Position numbers and translations under genes: made by a program. A stretch of DNA of 19,802 nucleotides from Gaiellasilicea sp035575835 (GTDB lineage: Bacteria > Actinomycetota > Thermoleophilia > Gaiellales > Gaiellaceae). Positions 15,473 through 19,802 of this stretch are shown piece after piece. Where the stretch lies: the NCBI GenBank assembly GCA_035575835.1, contig DATLXM010000084.1, positions 1 to 19,802 on the forward strand. The letters are read 5' to 3'. The notes under the pieces are model-generated. The model was not told the DNA's origin. It made no database searches and saw only the letters and a program-made list of their open reading frames with translations. Every line of letters begins with the position of its first letter. The stretch's first letter is position 1.

Positions 15473-16216
15473 ATGACGACCTACTCCGAAGCTGCGACGA
15501 GACGACTGCCCCGCGGCTGGGCGCATCTCGCGCTCCAATTCCTGATCTGGATCGGCTTCTACGTCGTCTACCAGGTGGCGCGCGGCGCGGCCGATCGGAG
15601 CATGACCCGGGCGTTCGAGAACGGCCAGTGGATCATCGACTTCCAGCGCAGCCTCGGCTCGATGATCGAGCTGCCGCTCCAGGATCTCGTCGAACGCTCG
15701 TCCGTCTTGATCCAGGCGACGTCGTACACCTACTGGCTCTCCCAGTTCGCGGTCGTCGGGTTCGCCCTCCTCTACGTCTACTTCAAGGCGCACGAGCGCT
15801 TTTTCCGCTTCCGGAACACGTTGATCGTCGCCAACCTGATCGGGCTCGTCGGCTACGTGACCCTGCCGACCGCGCCGCCGCGCTTCTTTCCGGAGGCCGG
15901 GTTCCAGGACACGCTCGCCCAGCACGCGGCGCTGACGCACAACTCGAGCATCGTCCAGTTCTCCGCGAACCCGTACGCCGCGATGCCGAGCCTCCATTCC
16001 GCCGACGCCCTGATCGTCGGCGTCGTGCTGGCGCTCGTCGTCCGCTCCCGCTGGGCGAAGGCGCTCTGGCTCGCCTGGCCGGCGTGGGTCTGGTTCAGCG
16101 TGATGGCCACCGGCAACCACTTCTGGCTCGACATCGCCGCGGGGATCGCGGTCGCTGGAGTGGCGGCGGCGCTCGTCTACCGGCCCTGGCAGGCTTCGGC
16201 TCTGCGCCAGGCATGA
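15473..16216 (+). CDS. PAP2/AUR1-like membrane phosphatase or phosphotransferase
   Basis: Encodes 247 residues with about six membrane segments. PAP2 motifs are PTAPPRF (132-138), MPSLHSADAL with His175, and TGNHFWLDIAAG with His216 and Asp220, the histidines of the phosphate-transfer site. The layout with MPSLH resembles the AUR1/inositol-phosphorylceramide-synthase branch more than the simple acid phosphatases. It would act on a lipid phosphate at the outer face of the membrane. The ATG at 15473 follows a TAGAAT box. Its stop overlaps the next gene by four bases (ATGA), so it works in one operon with a CDP-alcohol phosphatidyltransferase, which points to phospholipid head-group or glycolipid synthesis. 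The exact substrate is unknown. Confidence 0.85.
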   Translation: MTTYSEAATRRLPRGWAHLALQFLIWIGFYVVYQVARGAADRSMTRAFENGQWIIDFQRSLGSMIELPLQDLVERSSVLIQATSYTYWLSQFAVVGFALLYVYFKAHERFFRFRNTLIVANLIGLVGYVTLPTAPPRFFPEAGFQDTLAQHAALTHNSSIVQFSANPYAAMPSLHSADALIVGVVLALVVRSRWAKALWLAWPAWVWFSVMATGNHFWLDIAAGIAVAGVAAALVYRPWQASALRQA

Positions 16217-16824
16217 GCATCAAGACCGCCTATACGACGGGCGCGAGAGGAATCGCGCTGCGCTCGATGACCGGGCTGGCTCGCACGCGCGTGACGCCGA
16301 ACATGCTCACCGCGACGGGAGTCACGCTCTGCGCGGTCGGAGCCGTCCTCGTCTACTTCGAGTACCGGAACGAGCTCCTCTTCTTCTGGGCCGGCGCACT
16401 CGCGTTCATCGTCGGCTCAGTGCTCGACATTCTCGACGGCGCTCTCGCCCGGGCGGGCGGGAAGCAGTCACCGTTCGGCGGCTTCCTGGACTCGACCCTC
16501 GACCGGGTCGGCGAGGGGCTGATCCTCGGCGCCGTGGGGCTCGTCTTCATGCGCGACGACAACGAGATCGCACTCGCGCTCGTCCTTGCGGCCCTGGCGG
16601 GCTCGTTCCTCGTCCCGTACGCGCGCGCGAAGGCCGAGGGAATGGGGATCAAGGGCGACGTCGGTCTCGGCTCCCGCGCCGAGCGAGTGACGGTGATCTC
16701 GGCGGGACTGATCCTCGCGCCGTGGGGCGTCCTGCCCTGGGCGATCGGGGTACTGGCCGTCACCGCGTGGCTCACGGTCGTGCAGCGGATCCTGCACGTG
16801 CGCCGCGAGCTCGAAAAGCGGTAA
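16213..16824 (+). CDS. CDP-alcohol phosphatidyltransferase, PIP-synthase-like
   Basis: Encodes 203 residues with about six membrane segments. The full CDP-alcohol phosphotransferase signature is present: Asp72, Asp75, Gly76, Ala79, Arg80, Gly89, Asp93 and Asp97 (DILDGALAR through GGFLDSTLD). These bind the metal ions and CDP-diacylglycerol. The later YARAKAEGMGIKGDVGLGSRAERV stretch resembles actinobacterial phosphatidylinositol-phosphate synthases, where basic residues bind inositol phosphate; phosphatidylglycerophosphate synthase (PgsA) is the alternative. The ATG overlaps the PAP2 stop, and the LuxR-type gene starts three bases after its stop. Enzyme class is certain, alcohol substrate inferred. 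Confidence 0.9.
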   Translation: MSIKTAYTTGARGIALRSMTGLARTRVTPNMLTATGVTLCAVGAVLVYFEYRNELLFFWAGALAFIVGSVLDILDGALARAGGKQSPFGGFLDSTLDRVGEGLILGAVGLVFMRDDNEIALALVLAALAGSFLVPYARAKAEGMGIKGDVGLGSRAERVTVISAGLILAPWGVLPWAIGVLAVTAWLTVVQRILHVRRELEKR

Positions 16825-16827
16825 CCC

Positions 16828-19610
16828 GTGCACGGCGGACTCATCGGCTGCGACGCCGAGGTGGCCGCTCTCGAGGACTGGATCGCGGATCCCCGGGCCG
16901 GTCTCGCGCTGATCGAGGGCGCGGCCGGGATCGGGAAGACGACCGTATGGCGTCACGTGTGTGCGCTGGGGCTCAGGCGGACTTCGCAGTCTCGACGAGC
17001 ACGCCGGCCGAGTCGGAGCGTCAACTCGTGTTCGCGGGGCTCGCAGACCTTCTGGCCCCGGTCCTGCCGGATGCCCTGGACACGCTCCCGCCCGCGCGGC
17101 GGGGAGCGCTCGAGGCGGCGCTGCTGCTCGGCGAGCCCCAGTCCCAGCCCGCGGACGAGCGGGCCGTGGCGTTCGCGGCCCTCGACGTGCTGCGCTCGGC
17201 CGCACGCGAGCGACCGCTCGTGCTCGCGATCGACGACGCTCAGTGGTTCGATCGCTCATCCGCCGCGGTGATCGCGTTCGCCCTGCGCCGGCTGACCCCG
17301 GACGACCGCGTGCGCGCGCTCATCGCCCGCAGAACCGACGTCGAGGACGACGCGAGTCTCGCGCTCGTCGAGGCGATCGACAGCGACCGACGGACCGTCA
17401 CCGAGATCGACCCGATGAGTCTGGGCGCCCTGCACCGCCTCTACCGGGAACGCCTGGAGCTGGCGTTCTCCCGCCCCCGAATCGTGAGGATCCATGAGAT
17501 CTGTGGCGGCAATCCGTTCTTCGCGCTCGAGATCGGGCGCGCGCTCGCAGCGAGCCCGGCTACGAGCGGCGACCCCCCGATCCCGGCGAGCCTCGCCGAG
17601 GCCGTCGGGGTGCGCCTGTCGGAGCTCTCGCCACCCGCTCAGCGGATCGTGCTCCTCGCTGCCGCCGCCGCCCAGCCCACTTTGCAACTGCTCGCGCTTG
17701 CCGCTCCAGACGTCGATCTCGATGCAACGACGGCGGAGGGGATCGCCGCCGGCGTCTTCGTCGCAGGCACCGACCCGCTGCGCTTCGAGCATCCACTCCT
17801 GGCCGCCGCCTCGTATGCGTTCGGAACGGATGGAGACCGGCGGGCGGCCCACCTCGCTCTGGCCGAGGTCGTCGGTGCGACGGAGCAGCGCGCGCGCCAT
17901 CTCGCGATCGGCCAGGCACACCCCGATGCCGACGCCGCGGCGGCCCTCGATGCAGCCGCCGATGCCGCGGCCGACCGCGGCGCCCAGGCGGGAAGCGGTG
18001 AGCTCCGCGAATGGGCCGCCGCCATGACTCCTTCAGCAGACGCGGGCCTCAAGGCCGGACGTCTACTCGAAGCCGGCAACGCGATGTACCTCGCCGGGGA
18101 CGCGACCCGCGCACGTGATGTCCTCGAGCGCGTCGCATCGGCGCCCGGCCCTCGGCAACACGAAGCGCTCTGGCGCCTCGGCACCCTCCTCGACGAGACC
18201 ATCGGCTGGTCTGCAGCCCAGGAACACTGGCTCCGCGCAGTCGAGACGGACGATCTCGAGCTGCGGATCCGGATCCTGGGCGAGATGGCGATCAGCACGA
18301 TGTATGTCGTCAGCGTGGAGACCGCGGCGGTCCACTCGAAAAACGCTGTCGCCACCGCCGAACGGCTCGGGGATGCGCGCCTGCTCGCATTCGCGCTCGC
18401 GGTCGACGCCCTCGTCCGGACACTGGGTGGCGACTCGACCGCACCGCAGGTGCTCGCGAGGGCGCTCCAACTCGAGCCTGGTGAATACCTGCTCGGGCTC
18501 GCGTGGTCGCCAGTCGCCGTCGCAGCGGACTGCGCCCGGCTGACGATGGACCTCGACGGCGCCCGGGATCGATTCGAGCGGATCCATGAACTGGCGACGG
18601 AGCGCGGCGACATTCCCGTAGCGCTTTGGGCGGCCTACGGAAGAGGGCAGATCGCGCTGGAGGACGGCAACTGGGATCTCGCGGAGACCCTCAGCGGCAC
18701 GGTGGGCGAGCTCGCAGAGCAGCTTGGCTTCAGAGCCAGCTTCTCGCTTCGCTTGGGAGCGCGCCTCGCCGCACTGCGCGGAGACGCAGCGGTCTGTCAG
18801 AACCTGTCTGCGCTCTGCATCGAAGAGGCGCGCACGACCGGTGAGCTCCTGCACGAGCTGAATGCGCTCGGGGTTCTCGGCGGGCTCGAGTTGTCGGCAG
18901 GCGATGCGGCCGGGGCGGTGCGCACGCTCGACCGGGGCGAGGCCACGGCGGTGAAGCTCGGCGTACGGGGCTCTGCGCCGCTCAGGTTCGCCGTCGATCA
19001 GGCCGAAGCGCTCGTCGCTCTCGACCGCCTGGACGAAGCGGAAGACAAGCTGGCGGGCTTCGAGCACTCCGTCGCGAGCTCGGGCGCGCGGTGGGCGCAA
19101 CCGCTCATCGATCGCGGTCGCGGGCTCGTCGCCGCGGCGCGTGGCGACCTCGAGGAGGGAGCGCGACTCCTGCAGGCCGCGGCCGCCGACGAGTCGCTCG
19201 CCCTTCCACTCGAGCGCGCCAGGATCGACCTCTGCCTCGGTCGCGTCCTGCGGCGACAGAAGCGCAGGCTAGAAGCACGCGCGGCGCTCGATCGCGCCCT
19301 CGCCGCGTTCGACGAGCTCGGTAGCCGGCTCTGGGCAGATCAGGCGCGTGCCGAACTGGCCCGCATCGGAGGTCGATCACGTGTCGTCGGACTGACAGCG
19401 ACCGAGGCACAAGTCGCCGCCCTGGTTGCCGGCGGGAAGTCGAACAAGGCGACGGCAGCCGCGCTGTTCGTAACGGCGAGCACGGTCGAAGCGCATCTCT
19501 CTCGGATCTACGCAAAGCTCGGGATCCGCTCTCGCAACGAGCTCCGCGCGGCCCTGGCCGAGCAAACTATGGGGGTTTCCCGTCTTTCGACGGAGGAGCC
19601 GGCTCCCTAG
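16828..19610 (+). CDS. LuxR-family (LAL-type) ATPase regulator with apparent -1 frameshift
   Basis: With one frame correction this is a 927-residue transcription regulator. Codons from GTG 16828 give LIGCDAEVAAL and Walker A GAAGIGKTT (31-39) followed by VWRHVCALG; the matching continuation, STPAESERQLVFAGLADLL, is in the frame one base back. Then come Walker B LVLAIDDAQWF (131-139), a long helical repeat (TPR-like) region, and a C-terminal LuxR/GerE helix-turn-helix (about 854-910: LTATEAQVAALVAGG, TASTVEAHLSRIYAKLGI). The shift fits best at GGGG 16968-16971, where one more G would restore the frame. This may be a sequencing error, a real mutation or slippage. It lies three bases after the CDP-alcohol gene. 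Target genes are unknown. Confidence 0.85.
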
Positions 19611-19641
19611 CTTCACCCGTATCGACCGGAACACCTATCTC

Positions 19642-19802
19642 GTGGAGGCGTACGCGTCTCGGCTGACGGCCGACGGGCTCGCGGAGACCGCGCTGCGGGC
19701 CCGGATCGCGTCCTCCGAGCTCAGCCACGAGGGCACGGACGTCGTCTACGAGCGGGCGATCTACCTCCCTGCAGACGAGACGTGCTTCTACGTGTTCGGC
19801 GC
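19642..19802 (+). CDS. Start of a small conserved-type unknown protein (cut by window edge)
   Basis: The frame reads VEAYASRLTADGLAETALRA, then SSELSHEGTDVVYERAIYLP and ADETCFYVFG up to the edge. It looks like the roughly 90-residue actinobacterial proteins with a YLVE-Y start and a PxDETCF motif, whose function is unknown to me. The start is uncertain: GTG 19642 is the first usual start codon, but the family-like residues NTYL lie in frame just before it, and no ATG, GTG or TTG is found between there and the LuxR stop. A rare ATC start at 19621 or a longer frame is possible. Confidence 0.5.
   Translation, partial: MEAYASRLTADGLAETALRARIASSELSHEGTDVVYERAIYLPADETCFYVFG

Noticed and set aside
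19595..19606. Perfect palindrome GGAGCCGGCTCC near the end of the LuxR-type gene
   Set aside because: It is inside the coding sequence with no T run; expected by chance in such GC-rich DNA.

Overview
The window reads as chromosomal DNA from a very GC-rich, Gram-positive-type bacterium, most likely a deep-branching actinobacterium of the Thermoleophilia (Gaiellales/Solirubrobacterales-like). The grounds are the dnaK-grpE gene order, GTG starts, many start codons lying 6-10 bases behind a TAnnnT box (apparently leaderless mRNAs), a large LuxR-type ATPase regulator, and a CDP-alcohol transferase of the actinobacterial inositol-lipid type. This placement is inferred from gene content, not from a marker gene. 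Coding density is very high: no gap without a gene reaches 300 bases, and I see no tRNA, rRNA, CRISPR or insertion sequence.

Layout. 1-2137 (minus): heat-shock operon dnaK-grpE, with grpE cut by the window edge. 2241-5952: housekeeping genes on alternating strands: a small membrane protein, two EamA/DMT-type transporters, an M29 metallo-aminopeptidase and a VOC/glyoxalase-fold protein. 6052-11193: a candidate peptide maturation and export island. 11219-12677: an agmatine-deiminase-family enzyme, a small acidic protein and a CsbD-like stress protein. 12759-14784: XdhC-family protein and MoaA, both linked to molybdenum cofactor. 14781-15427 (minus): two short overlapping genes of unknown function. 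15473-16824: a PAP2/AUR1-like membrane phosphatase or transferase overlapping a CDP-alcohol phosphatidyltransferase. 16828-19610: a LuxR/LAL-type regulator with an apparent -1 frameshift at a run of four G. 19642-19802: the beginning of a small protein gene that runs out of the window.

The most interesting part is 6052-11193. A 2OG-Fe(II) dioxygenase, a helical protein with a parvulin/PpiC-like tail, and a 1030-residue ABC exporter overlap end to start as one operon. The exporter has two N-terminal cyclic-nucleotide-binding domains and a C39 double-glycine peptidase domain. On each side sits a small gene (45 and 46 codons of product) of the same family: an acidic leader containing DLDV, then Q, A and a hydrophobic residue at fixed places, then Gly-Gly-Ala-Arg. 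The leader positions match what C39 peptidases recognise, so cleavage after GG would release peptides of only 12 and 11 residues. Neither short gene was in the supplied gene calls; both were found by eye. I interpret the island as a ligand-gated system that makes, modifies and secretes very short peptides, possibly signals. An arginine/agmatine deiminase-family gene lies 25 bases downstream, and both predicted cores are Arg-containing.

Two window-wide patterns also stand out: most operon-leading genes appear leaderless with a TAnnnT box, while the small stress and peptide genes have Shine-Dalgarno sites; and three of the five convergent gene pairs share one CTAG as stop codons for both strands.
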